The notes under the pieces are model-generated. The model was given only the letters and a program-made list of their open reading frames with translations. It was not told the DNA's origin and did no database searches. Source: Sphingomonas parva (ex Maeng et al. 2020) (GTDB lineage: Bacteria > Pseudomonadota > Alphaproteobacteria > Sphingomonadales > Sphingomonadaceae). From it: DNA of 64,000 bases. The position numbers and the translations under genes were made by a program. Positions 47,139 to 54,911 of this stretch are shown piece by piece. The stretch is taken from assembly GCF_004564275.1 (NCBI RefSeq), contig NZ_SPDV01000010.1, forward strand, positions 1 to 64,000, read 5' to 3'. Each line of letters opens with the position of its first letter. Position 1 is the stretch's first letter.

Positions 47139-48182
47139 ATGCGGAGCTGGTCGGTCGTCATGTCGCTTGCCGTGGCCGCGGTGTCGACGCTCGCGTCCCC
47201 AGCAGCCCTGGCCGAGCCCGCCCGCTCTGTGACGATCGGCTACATCCCCGCCTTTCGCGGCGTCGATGCCGCGATCGGGCGATCGGACCTTTCCCAATAC
47301 ACCCACCTCAACATCGCCTTCGTCAATCCGGACAAGGATGGGCGCATCGCCGGCAAGGCCCGCTTCACCTGCGCAGCCGACGGCGAGGACAGGATGCTGA
47401 GCGGCGACGCCGTGCGGGCCCTCGTCGGGAGGGCGCACCAGGGCGGAAGCAAGATCCTGATCTCGCTTGGGGGCGGCGCGATCCCCGAGTGCTCCGGCGA
47501 CTGGGAAGCATTGCTCCGCCCCGAGCGTCGCGCGAAAGTGGTGAAATCGCTGATCGAGGCGGTCGAACGATATGGTCTCGATGGAATTGACGTCGACATC
47601 GAGGGCGCCCTGCTGACGAAGATCGATCAGGCCGGCAACTTCACGCCGTTCGTCGCCGAGCTCAGCCGTGCGCTGAAGGCCCGCGGAAAATTGCTCACCT
47701 GTGCGACCGCCTCCTACGAAGGCGGAATGGTGCCGACCTCGTCGATCCCCTATTTCGACCTAGTCGCAATCATGACCTATGACGCGATCGGCCCAAGCTG
47801 GGGCGAGGCGGGCGACGAGCATTCGACGGTCGCGCAGGCGCGCAAGGACATCCAGCTGTGGCGCGATCGCGGCGTAGCGCAGGAGCGACTGATCCTCGGC
47901 GTCCCCTTCTACGGCTACGGCTACGGCCGCTACAAGCCGAACTGGGCGTTCCGCGAGATCGAGGCGGCCTATCCCGGCGCTGCCACGCTGACCGACGTGA
48001 TCGGCAGCCGATGCGCGGGTTGCAGCTACATCACCTTCAACGGGCTGCCGACGCTGATCGAGAAGAGCCGCCTCGCGCGTGAGCGCACCGGCGGCATCAT
48101 GGTCTGGGAAATCTCTCAGGACAGCGACGATCAGAAGCTGATCCGAGCGGTCAACAAGGCGCTGACCGGTGCGGCTGAGTGA
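47139..48182 (+). CDS. GH18 chitinase
   Basis: A 347-residue secreted chitinase with a signal peptide (WSVVMSLAVAAVSTLASPAALA). The catalytic motif DGIDVDIE gives the acid Glu155; SKILISLGGG and LVAIMTYDAIG are also family marks. It is a bare catalytic domain with no chitin-binding module. A TTG at 47133 with AGAGG five bases upstream is an alternative start two codons earlier. The GntR gene overlaps its end by 14 bp, so chitinase, regulator and NagX form one operon. Confidence 0.93.
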   Translation: MRSWSVVMSLAVAAVSTLASPAALAEPARSVTIGYIPAFRGVDAAIGRSDLSQYTHLNIAFVNPDKDGRIAGKARFTCAADGEDRMLSGDAVRALVGRAHQGGSKILISLGGGAIPECSGDWEALLRPERRAKVVKSLIEAVERYGLDGIDVDIEGALLTKIDQAGNFTPFVAELSRALKARGKLLTCATASYEGGMVPTSSIPYFDLVAIMTYDAIGPSWGEAGDEHSTVAQARKDIQLWRDRGVAQERLILGVPFYGYGYGRYKPNWAFREIEAAYPGAATLTDVIGSRCAGCSYITFNGLPTLIEKSRLARERTGGIMVWEISQDSDDQKLIRAVNKALTGAAE

Positions 48183-48909
48183 GGCGTGCGGAAGCCTGCG
48201 GAAGCACGATCCGCAGCCGCTGTACCTCCAGCTCCAGAAACTGGTGCGGGACGCGATCAAGACCGACCTCGTCGGAGAGGGCGAGGCGATCCCGACGGAA
48301 CGCGATCTCGCCGAGGAATTCGACGTCTCCCGCATCACCGTCCGCAAGGCGATCGACGGGCTGGTCGACGAAGGTCTGCTGAGCCGCCGCCGCGGCGCCG
48401 GCACCTTCGTGATCGGCCGGCGCGTGGTGAAGAGCTTTTCCAAGCTGTCCTCCTTCTCCGAGGATATGCGCTCCCGCGGCCGCAACCCGCACAGCGTCTG
48501 GGTCGGCCGCTCCGCCGGTGCGGTCACGCCCGAGGAAGCGCTGTCGCTGGGCCTCTCCCCCGGGACCATGGTCTACCGGTTCAGCCGCATCCGCTACGCG
48601 GACGGGGAATCGATGGCGCTCGAGCAATCGACCATTCCGGCTTATTGCCTCGAGAGTCCCGACGCAGTGCAAGACTCGCTCTACGAGGCGCTGGAGAGGA
48701 CCGGTCACCGGCCGGTGCGCGCGCTGCAGAGGCTGCGCGCCGTCGCCTTCACCGCGGAGCAGGCCGAAGCCCTCGGGGTGGCCACCGGCGCCTCGGGCCT
48801 GTTCATCGAGCGGATCGGCTTCCTCGCGGACGGACGCGCCGCCGAGTTCACCCAATCGCATTACCGCGGCGATTCGTACGACGTGGTCGCGGAACTGCAC
48901 GACACTTGA
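48169..48909 (+). CDS. GntR/UTRA-family transcriptional regulator
   Basis: A 246-residue regulator of the HutC/NagR branch. The winged helix (about 15-80) includes EGEAIPTERDLAEEFDVSRI and VRKAIDGLVDEGLLSRRRG; the UTRA ligand domain (about 95-235) has VYRFSRIRYADGESMALEQS and ends FTQSHYRGDSYDVVAEL. Homologues bind GlcNAc-6-phosphate or glucosamine-6-phosphate and repress GlcNAc genes, which fits its place between chitinase and NagX. It starts with GTG inside the chitinase gene. Confidence 0.9.
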   Translation: MRLSEACGSLRKHDPQPLYLQLQKLVRDAIKTDLVGEGEAIPTERDLAEEFDVSRITVRKAIDGLVDEGLLSRRRGAGTFVIGRRVVKSFSKLSSFSEDMRSRGRNPHSVWVGRSAGAVTPEEALSLGLSPGTMVYRFSRIRYADGESMALEQSTIPAYCLESPDAVQDSLYEALERTGHRPVRALQRLRAVAFTAEQAEALGVATGASGLFIERIGFLADGRAAEFTQSHYRGDSYDVVAELHDT

Positions 48910-48926
48910 AAGACACGGGGGGCGGA

Positions 48927-50078
48927 ATGGATCAGGCATCGCAACGGACGGACGCGGTCGCGCGCGGCTCGGGGGGGCGCCTGCTGTCGCTCGACGTGCT
49001 GCGCGGACTGACGGTGATCGGCATGATCCTGGTGAACTCCGCCGCCGGCGTCGGCGATCGCGCCGAGGTCTTCCCCACCCTGCTCCACTCGCACTGGCAG
49101 GGCTTGACGCTGGCCGACGTCGTCTTCCCCGGCTTCCTGATGATGGTGGGCGTCTCCATCCCGCTGGCGATGCGCAGCGCCGCCGAGCGCGGACTGGATG
49201 CCGATCAGGCAAGGCACATACTCGGCCGCACCATCCGCCTGTTCGTGCTCGGCTTCGTGCTCTCGAACCTGTGGTACTTCTCCGATTTCTCCGCGACCAG
49301 CTGGCGGCTGTTCGGCGTCCTGCAAAGGATCGGCCTAGTCTATGGCGCCTGTGCGATCCTCTTCCTGCTCTGCGGTCCGCGCGTGCGGCTGGCGATCATC
49401 GCCGCGCTGCTGATCCTTTACTGGCCCCTGACGCTGCTGCCGCAACCGGACGGCCTCTCGACCGACCTCTGGGTTCGCGGCCACAATTTCGTCGGCGCTT
49501 TCGACCGCCTGCTGCTCGGCGCCGGCAACCACAATTACGTGACCGGCCCGGAAGGCTATGATCCCGAGGGCCTGCTCGGCACGCTTCCGGCGATCGCGCA
49601 CGGCCTGATCGGCGTCGCCATCGGCGAATATCTGCTTTCCGCCCGTGGCAAGGCAAGCGCCGTCCGCCTGGCGGTGCTGGGCGCAACCATGGTCGCGGCC
49701 GGCCTCGCCTGGGGTCTCGTCTTCCCTGTGGTGAAAGACATCTGGTCGAGCAGCTTCGTCCTGCTCACCTGCGGCATCACCGCTCTGGTGCTCGCGCCGC
49801 TTCACCTCTGGCTCGACGGACCGGACCAGCACGGTCTGGGCAAGCGGCTGGTGCTCGCGGCGACCCTGCCGTTCGGGATCAACGCGATCGCGGCCTATGT
49901 CATCCACATGCTGACCGGGAACATGCCCGGCTGGGACCTCCTGCTCGTGCCGTTCGAGGTGACCCGGGACGCGATCGGCGATCGTCTGGCCTCGCTGCTT
50001 CCGATCCTGCTCTACATCGCCTTCATCTGGGCCTGCGTCGAGGCGCTGCGCCGCAAGCGCTGGTTCGTGAAGATCTGA
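48927..50078 (+). CDS. NagX-type membrane protein (HGSNAT/DUF5009-like)
   Basis: A 383-residue inner-membrane protein with about ten hydrophobic segments. It opens SLDVLRGLTVIGMILVNSAA, then HSHWQGLTLADVVFPGFLMMVGVSIPLA, the hallmark of heparan-alpha-glucosaminide N-acetyltransferase-like proteins and bacterial NagX. NagX genes recur in GlcNAc regulons and are proposed to help transport or modify amino sugars. It starts 17 bp after the GntR stop, following GGGGCGGA. The exact reaction is not established. Confidence 0.85.
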   Translation: MDQASQRTDAVARGSGGRLLSLDVLRGLTVIGMILVNSAAGVGDRAEVFPTLLHSHWQGLTLADVVFPGFLMMVGVSIPLAMRSAAERGLDADQARHILGRTIRLFVLGFVLSNLWYFSDFSATSWRLFGVLQRIGLVYGACAILFLLCGPRVRLAIIAALLILYWPLTLLPQPDGLSTDLWVRGHNFVGAFDRLLLGAGNHNYVTGPEGYDPEGLLGTLPAIAHGLIGVAIGEYLLSARGKASAVRLAVLGATMVAAGLAWGLVFPVVKDIWSSSFVLLTCGITALVLAPLHLWLDGPDQHGLGKRLVLAATLPFGINAIAAYVIHMLTGNMPGWDLLLVPFEVTRDAIGDRLASLLPILLYIAFIWACVEALRRKRWFVKI

Positions 50079-50146
50079 GCGCCGCCTCCGAGGCGCACGA
50101 GAGCCGTTTGCATCGACACTTTCGCGCGCCTCGGCTAAGCGGCGGC

Positions 50147-51202
50147 ATGGCTGAAGCGGATCCGACCTTCGACATCGACACGCTGCCCCCGGTGCGCGAA
50201 ATCGATGCGCGCGGGCTGACTGCGGAGGGGTTCGCGCGGGACGTCGCCTCGCGCTACGAGCCGACCCTGCTGCGCGGGCTCTCCGCCGATTGGCCTGCTG
50301 TCCAGGCCGGCCTCCAGCCGCCCGCGGCGATTCGAGACTATCTCGCCCGCTTCGACAGCGGCATGCCGATCAAAGCGTTCATGGCGCCGGAAACGACCGA
50401 GGGTCGCTTCTCTTATCGGCCGACGATGGATGGCTTCAACTTCACCATCGTCGACACCAAGCTCGCCTTCCTCCTCCAGACGCTCATCGCCGTCGCAGAG
50501 AAGGGCCAGCGCCAGGCGATCTATCTGGGCTCGACCGCGGTGCGACAGCTGCTCCCCGGCTTCGAGGAACAGAACGCCATGCCCGTTCTCGCCGGCAAGG
50601 CGGACGCCGAGCCGCGGATCTGGATCGGCAACGATACCAACGTCTCCGCCCATTATGACGAGGCGGACAACATCGCCTGCGTCGTCCGCGGACGCCGCCG
50701 GTTCGTCCTGGTCCCGCCCGAGCAGGTGGCGAACCTGTATGTCGGCCCGCTCGAGCGGACGGTGGCGGGACGGCCGACCAGCCTGGTCGATCTGTCCCGG
50801 CCCGATTTCGAGCTCTACCCGCGTATCCGTGACGCGCTCGCCACCGCGACCGTCGCAGACATGGGACCCGGTGACGGCCTGTTCATCCCCAGCCTGTGGT
50901 GGCATCATGTCCGCGCCACGGGGCCGCTCAACATCCTCGTCAATTACTGGTGGAGCGATGCGCCGGCCGACGCGGGATCGCCCTTGCACGCGCTCGCCCA
51001 CGGCCTGCTCACGATTAGCCACCTGCCCGAGCCGAAACGTCGGGCCTGGCGCGCGCTGATCGACCATTACGTCTTTCAGCTGAACGGCAATCCCGCGGAG
51101 CACATCCCACCGGCGGCGCGCGGGCTGCTCGGCGAGTCCACCCCGCAGCAGCGGGCGATGCTCAAGCAGTTCCTCCGCCAGATGCTCAGCCAGCTCGGCT
51201 GA
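50147..51202 (+). CDS. Cupin/JmjC-type Fe(II)/2-oxoglutarate dioxygenase-like protein
   Basis: A 351-residue cytoplasmic protein with a cupin-8/JmjC core. The iron ligands fit His169 and Asp171 in SAHYDEADN and His253 or His254 in PGDGLFIPSLWWHHV. Family members hydroxylate protein side chains or small molecules. Relatives of this protein recur beside tryptophan-halogenase genes and TonB receptors in caulobacters and sphingomonads, which fits its place here, but their substrate is not known. The ATG at 50147 has only a weak AAGCGG upstream; a start 13 codons earlier is possible. It follows the NagX gene by 68 bp and could be read through from it. Confidence 0.82.
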   Translation: MAEADPTFDIDTLPPVREIDARGLTAEGFARDVASRYEPTLLRGLSADWPAVQAGLQPPAAIRDYLARFDSGMPIKAFMAPETTEGRFSYRPTMDGFNFTIVDTKLAFLLQTLIAVAEKGQRQAIYLGSTAVRQLLPGFEEQNAMPVLAGKADAEPRIWIGNDTNVSAHYDEADNIACVVRGRRRFVLVPPEQVANLYVGPLERTVAGRPTSLVDLSRPDFELYPRIRDALATATVADMGPGDGLFIPSLWWHHVRATGPLNILVNYWWSDAPADAGSPLHALAHGLLTISHLPEPKRRAWRALIDHYVFQLNGNPAEHIPPAARGLLGESTPQQRAMLKQFLRQMLSQLG

Positions 51203-51210
51203 GCCGACAC

Positions 51211-51240
51211 GAAAAGGGCAGCGGCCACGGCCGCTGCCCT
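51211..51240 (-). terminator. Terminator between convergent cupin and small secreted-protein genes
   Basis: AGGGCAGCGGCC and GGCCGCTGCCCT form a 12-bp stem around a short loop. On the minus strand it is followed by TTTTCG, so it mainly ends the small secreted-protein gene; it may act in both directions. Confidence 0.75.
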
Positions 51241-51261
51241 CGTTCGACCAGGTGCCGGCGA

Positions 51262-51705
51262 TCAGCCGTTGGGCGAGGCGTTCGCCGCCGCGACGGCCGC
51301 GTCGAACTCGGTCTTGCCCATCTGGATCAGCAGGCCGTTCTTGTCCTTGCCGAAGGCGTCCACCGGGACCTTCACCTTGCCGCCGGGCGCGGCGACGATC
51401 ACGCCGGTCACGTCGAGGCTGTCGATCGTGCCGAGCGTCACGCCGGCGTTGCCATGCACGATCGTACCCGCGACCAGATCCTCAACCGTGGCGGCGACCG
51501 GACCGCGACGCCGGCCGCCCTTGCGATCCTTGGCGCCGATCTGACGGTTGTACTCGGCGTTCACTTCCTGATTGCCGCGCGCGACCGCCTTCGAATCCGC
51601 GCTCCCCGGTGCCGGCCCGCCGCCGCCCATCGCCTGGGCGAGCGCAGCGTCGGCGCCGAAAAGCATGGCAAAAGCGGCAATCAACGTCTTCGTCTTGGTG
51701 TTCAC
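51262..51705 (-). CDS. Small secreted protein with PRC-barrel-like C-terminus
   Basis: A 147-residue protein with a signal peptide (MNTKTKTLIAAFAMLFGADAALA). A Gly-rich, then basic linker (KDRKGGRRRG) leads to a beta-rich region, VEDLVAGTIVHGNAGVTLGTIDSLDVTG and GKVKVPVDAFGKDKNGLLIQM (split here), that resembles a PRC-barrel or related small barrel. The start is GTG with GGGAGG seven bases upstream. It is transcribed away from the first halogenase gene. I cannot assign a function. Confidence 0.7.
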   Translation of the reverse strand: MNTKTKTLIAAFAMLFGADAALAQAMGGGGPAPGSADSKAVARGNQEVNAEYNRQIGAKDRKGGRRRGPVAATVEDLVAGTIVHGNAGVTLGTIDSLDVTGVIVAAPGGKVKVPVDAFGKDKNGLLIQMGKTEFDAAVAAANASPNG

Positions 51706-51858
51706 CCGAACCTCCCTGAACCTTTCGACCGACCGAATAGCCGCTCCGCTCGGCACCGCGCAACGGTGCGGCGCACGACGCCATAGTTGCTGTGCGGCAG
51801 CGCCAAATGCGCTAGCACCCGCGAACAGAGCCGATGCCAGAGAGGGAATGAGCGCAGG

Positions 51859-53394
51859 ATGAATGGGGAGCCGATCCGCAACATCGTGATCGTCGGCGGG
51901 GGCACTGCCGGATGGATGACCGCGGCGGCGGCCGCGCGCTTCCTGGCCGGCGGCGGCAAGCGCCGCATCCGCCTGATCGAATCGGCCGAGATCGGCACGG
52001 TCGGCGTCGGCGAGGGCACGATCCCGCCGATGATCGAGTTCAACCAGCAGCTCGGCATTCCGGAAGCGGATTTCCTGCGCGAGACCAAGGGCACCTACAA
52101 GCTCGGCATCGACTTCGTCGGCTGGGGCGCGGAGGGCGAACGCTACTTCCATCCGTTCGGCAAGCTCGGCCTCAACCTCAACGGAGTCGACTTTCACCAA
52201 CTCTGGCTGAAGCACCGCAGCAATCCCGCGGTCGGCCCGATCACCGCCTATTCCATTTCTGCGCTCGCGGCGCAGGAGCATCGCTTCGCCCATCCGGACA
52301 AGAGCGGCCGCTCCGCGCTCACCAACATCGGCTACGCTTATCATCTCGATGCCGGCCTCTACGCCGCAATGCTGCGCCGTTATGCCGAAGCGGGAGGTAT
52401 CGAGCGGATCGAGGGCCGCATCGTCGACGTGGCCCGTGATCCGCAGAGCGGCCACGTTACGGCGGTGACGCTGGCTGACGGCCAGCGGATCGAGGGCGAG
52501 CTGTTCATCGACTGCTCCGGCTTCCGCAGCCTTCTGCTCGGCCAGACGCTCGGCGTTGCGTTCGAGGACTGGAGCCACTGGCTGCCGTGCGACCGCGCGA
52601 TCGCGGTGCCGAGCGCGCGCCGAGAGCCGATCACGCCGTTCACCCGCTCCATCGCGCACAAGGCCGGCTGGCAGTGGCGGATCCCGCTGCAGCACCGGAC
52701 CGGCAACGGCCATGTCTATTCCAGCGCCTATCTGGGTGACGACGAGGCCGAGCGCATCCTGGTGGAGCATCTCGATTCGGCGCAGATCGGCAACTTCAAC
52801 CGGCTGCGCTTCACGGCCGGCCGCCGGGCGCGATCCTGGGAGGCCAATGTGGTCGCGATCGGCCTGTCCAGCGGGTTCCTGGAGCCACTGGAATCGACCA
52901 GCATCTATCTCATTCAGTACGGCATCCACCGCCTGTTCTCGCTGTTCCCCGACACCGGCTTCGCGGAGGCCGAGCGGCGCGAATACAACCGCTTCATGAG
53001 CGAGAGCTACGAGGCGGTACGCGACTTCATCATCCTCCATTATCAGGCGACGCGGCGGCCGGAGCCGTTCTGGCGTGACGTGCGCGCGGTCGAGATGCCG
53101 GACAGCCTGCGCCGCAAGATCGAACTGTTCGCCGACAAGGGCCGCATCTTCCGCTACAGCGACGAGCTGTTCGAGCTGCCGAGCTGGGTGGCGGTAATGC
53201 TGGGCCAGGGGATCGTGCCGAGCGGCCACGATCCGCTCGCCGATTCGCTGCCGGACGACCAGGTCGTCGCCGCAATGGCGGAGCTCCGGAAGGGCTATGC
53301 CAAGATTGCCGGCCAGCTGCCGACGCACGAGAGCGTCATCGGCCAGGCGCTCGCGGCTGCGGGCGGGCAGCAGGCGGTGCGCCAGAGCCTCTAG
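51859..53394 (+). CDS. Tryptophan-halogenase-type flavoenzyme 1
   Basis: A 511-residue FADH2-dependent halogenase homologue. It has the FAD-binding IVIVGGGTAGWMTAAA, the catalytic Lys81 in GTYKLGIDFVGW, the WxWxIP tract as GWQWRIPLQHRTGNG and the catalytic Glu345 in GFLEPLESTSIYLIQ. All residues needed to make and use hypohalous acid are present. In family members Lys and Glu position the halogen and substrate. It stands alone on the plus strand; its stop shares the four bases CTAG with the stop of the convergent second halogenase. The ATG at 51859 follows AGAGGG and GCAGG. A reductase gene for FADH2 supply is not adjacent. Confidence 0.9.
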   Translation: MNGEPIRNIVIVGGGTAGWMTAAAAARFLAGGGKRRIRLIESAEIGTVGVGEGTIPPMIEFNQQLGIPEADFLRETKGTYKLGIDFVGWGAEGERYFHPFGKLGLNLNGVDFHQLWLKHRSNPAVGPITAYSISALAAQEHRFAHPDKSGRSALTNIGYAYHLDAGLYAAMLRRYAEAGGIERIEGRIVDVARDPQSGHVTAVTLADGQRIEGELFIDCSGFRSLLLGQTLGVAFEDWSHWLPCDRAIAVPSARREPITPFTRSIAHKAGWQWRIPLQHRTGNGHVYSSAYLGDDEAERILVEHLDSAQIGNFNRLRFTAGRRARSWEANVVAIGLSSGFLEPLESTSIYLIQYGIHRLFSLFPDTGFAEAERREYNRFMSESYEAVRDFIILHYQATRRPEPFWRDVRAVEMPDSLRRKIELFADKGRIFRYSDELFELPSWVAVMLGQGIVPSGHDPLADSLPDDQVVAAMAELRKGYAKIAGQLPTHESVIGQALAAAGGQQAVRQSL

Positions 53395-54911
53395 ATCAGC
53401 GCCCCCCCGCCCGGCCTCGAGGCGACGGCCTCGAGGAACGCCTGGTGCGGCGGCAGCCCGTCCACGCGTTTCTGGATCGCCGCGCGGATCTGGGCCAGCG
53501 TCACCCGCAGCTCGTCGCTGGACATGTTGTCGGCGAGCGGATGGTAGCTCTCCGGCTCGAAGCCCTGGCCGTAGAGGATCGCGAACCAGTTCGTCTCGTG
53601 GAACGTGTCGAAGCCGCTCGGGAACACCTGGGCGCGGCCGCGAAACAGATCGAGCTTGGTGGCAAGGCTGTCCGGCGGCTCGATGTCCTGACAATGACGC
53701 CAGAACGGCTGATCGCGCTCGGTCAGCTTGTAGTGGGCGATCAGGAAGTCGCGGATGGAATCGTAGACCTGGTTGGTCTCGTCGTTGAACCGGGAGAGGA
53801 TCGCCGGGTGGAAATCGCGGTTCGGGAACATGTCGAGCAGCTTGTTCACCGCGATCTGGATGAGGTGGATGCTGGTCGATTCCAGCGGCTCGAGGAAGCC
53901 GGCAGCGAGCCCTACCGCCAGGCAGTTCTTCTCGAAGCACACGCGGCGGCGCCCGGCCTTGAAGCGGAGGACGCGCGGTTCGGCCTGAGCAGCGCCGTCG
54001 AGGCGCGACAGCAGCTTCTCGGTGGCCTCCTCCTCGCCGATGAAGGCGCTGGCGAACACATAGCCGTTGCCCGTCCGGTGCTGGAGCGGGATGCGCCATT
54101 GCCAGCCGGCCTCGCGGCCGGTGACGGTGGTGAACGGCGTAGGATCATTGGTGCGCGCGCACGGCACCGCCACCGCGCGATCACAGGGCAGCCAACGGCT
54201 CCAGTCCTCGAACGGGACCTCGAGGCTGTCACCGAGCAACAGGCTCCTGAAGCCCGAGCAATCGACGAAGAACTCGCCGGCGACGCTGCGCCCGTCCTGC
54301 AGGGTGACCGCGGCGATGAACCCGGTCTCAGCGTCGCGCCGCACAGCGACGATGCGCCCCTCGATCCGCTCGACGCCGCGTGCCTCCGCAAAGCGGCGCA
54401 GGAAGGCCGCGTAGAGCGACGCATCGAACTGATAGGCGTAATTGATGTTGGGCAGCGCGCCGCCGGTTGGCGGGGTTCGCGCGAAGCGGCCGACCCGCGC
54501 TGCTTCGGTCTCGGCGCTGAACCGGGAGAAATCGGGATTGCCCCCCTCCTGCACCCAGCGCAGCCAGAAATGGACGAAGCCGACACGATCGGGAAGATCG
54601 GCGCCGAGCAGGCCGAACGGATGGAAGTAGCGGTGTCCCGGCCGCCGCCAGTCGACGAAATCGATGCCGAGCTTGAACGTGGCGTTGGTCTCGCGGACGA
54701 ACGTATCCTCGTCGATCCCGAGCATCTTGTTGAACAGCAGGATCGGCGGAATCGTCGCCTCGCCGACGCCGACCGTCCCGATCTCCTCCGATTCCACCAG
54801 CGTGATCGAGACGTTCTCCGTGCCGACCACTTTCGCCAGCGCGGCGGCCGTCATCCAGCCGGCCGTTCCGCCGCCGACGATGACGATGCTGCGGATCCGG
54901 GGATCGTTCAT
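53391..54911 (-). CDS. Tryptophan-halogenase-type flavoenzyme 2
   Basis: A 506-residue paralogue with all key motifs: IVIVGGGTAGWMTAAA, Lys80 in NATFKLGIDFVDW, GWQWRIPLQHRTGNGYVF and Glu344 in GFLEPLESTSIHLIQ. It is the last gene of a three-gene minus-strand operon and its ATG overlaps the stop of the degenerate paralogue by 4 bp. The C-terminal part ends DGLPPHQAFLEAV, a segment all family members here share in form. Halogen, substrate and site of action are unknown; relatives from similar clusters halogenate indole in vitro. Confidence 0.9.
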   Translation of the reverse strand: MNDPRIRSIVIVGGGTAGWMTAAALAKVVGTENVSITLVESEEIGTVGVGEATIPPILLFNKMLGIDEDTFVRETNATFKLGIDFVDWRRPGHRYFHPFGLLGADLPDRVGFVHFWLRWVQEGGNPDFSRFSAETEAARVGRFARTPPTGGALPNINYAYQFDASLYAAFLRRFAEARGVERIEGRIVAVRRDAETGFIAAVTLQDGRSVAGEFFVDCSGFRSLLLGDSLEVPFEDWSRWLPCDRAVAVPCARTNDPTPFTTVTGREAGWQWRIPLQHRTGNGYVFASAFIGEEEATEKLLSRLDGAAQAEPRVLRFKAGRRRVCFEKNCLAVGLAAGFLEPLESTSIHLIQIAVNKLLDMFPNRDFHPAILSRFNDETNQVYDSIRDFLIAHYKLTERDQPFWRHCQDIEPPDSLATKLDLFRGRAQVFPSGFDTFHETNWFAILYGQGFEPESYHPLADNMSSDELRVTLAQIRAAIQKRVDGLPPHQAFLEAVASRPGGGALI

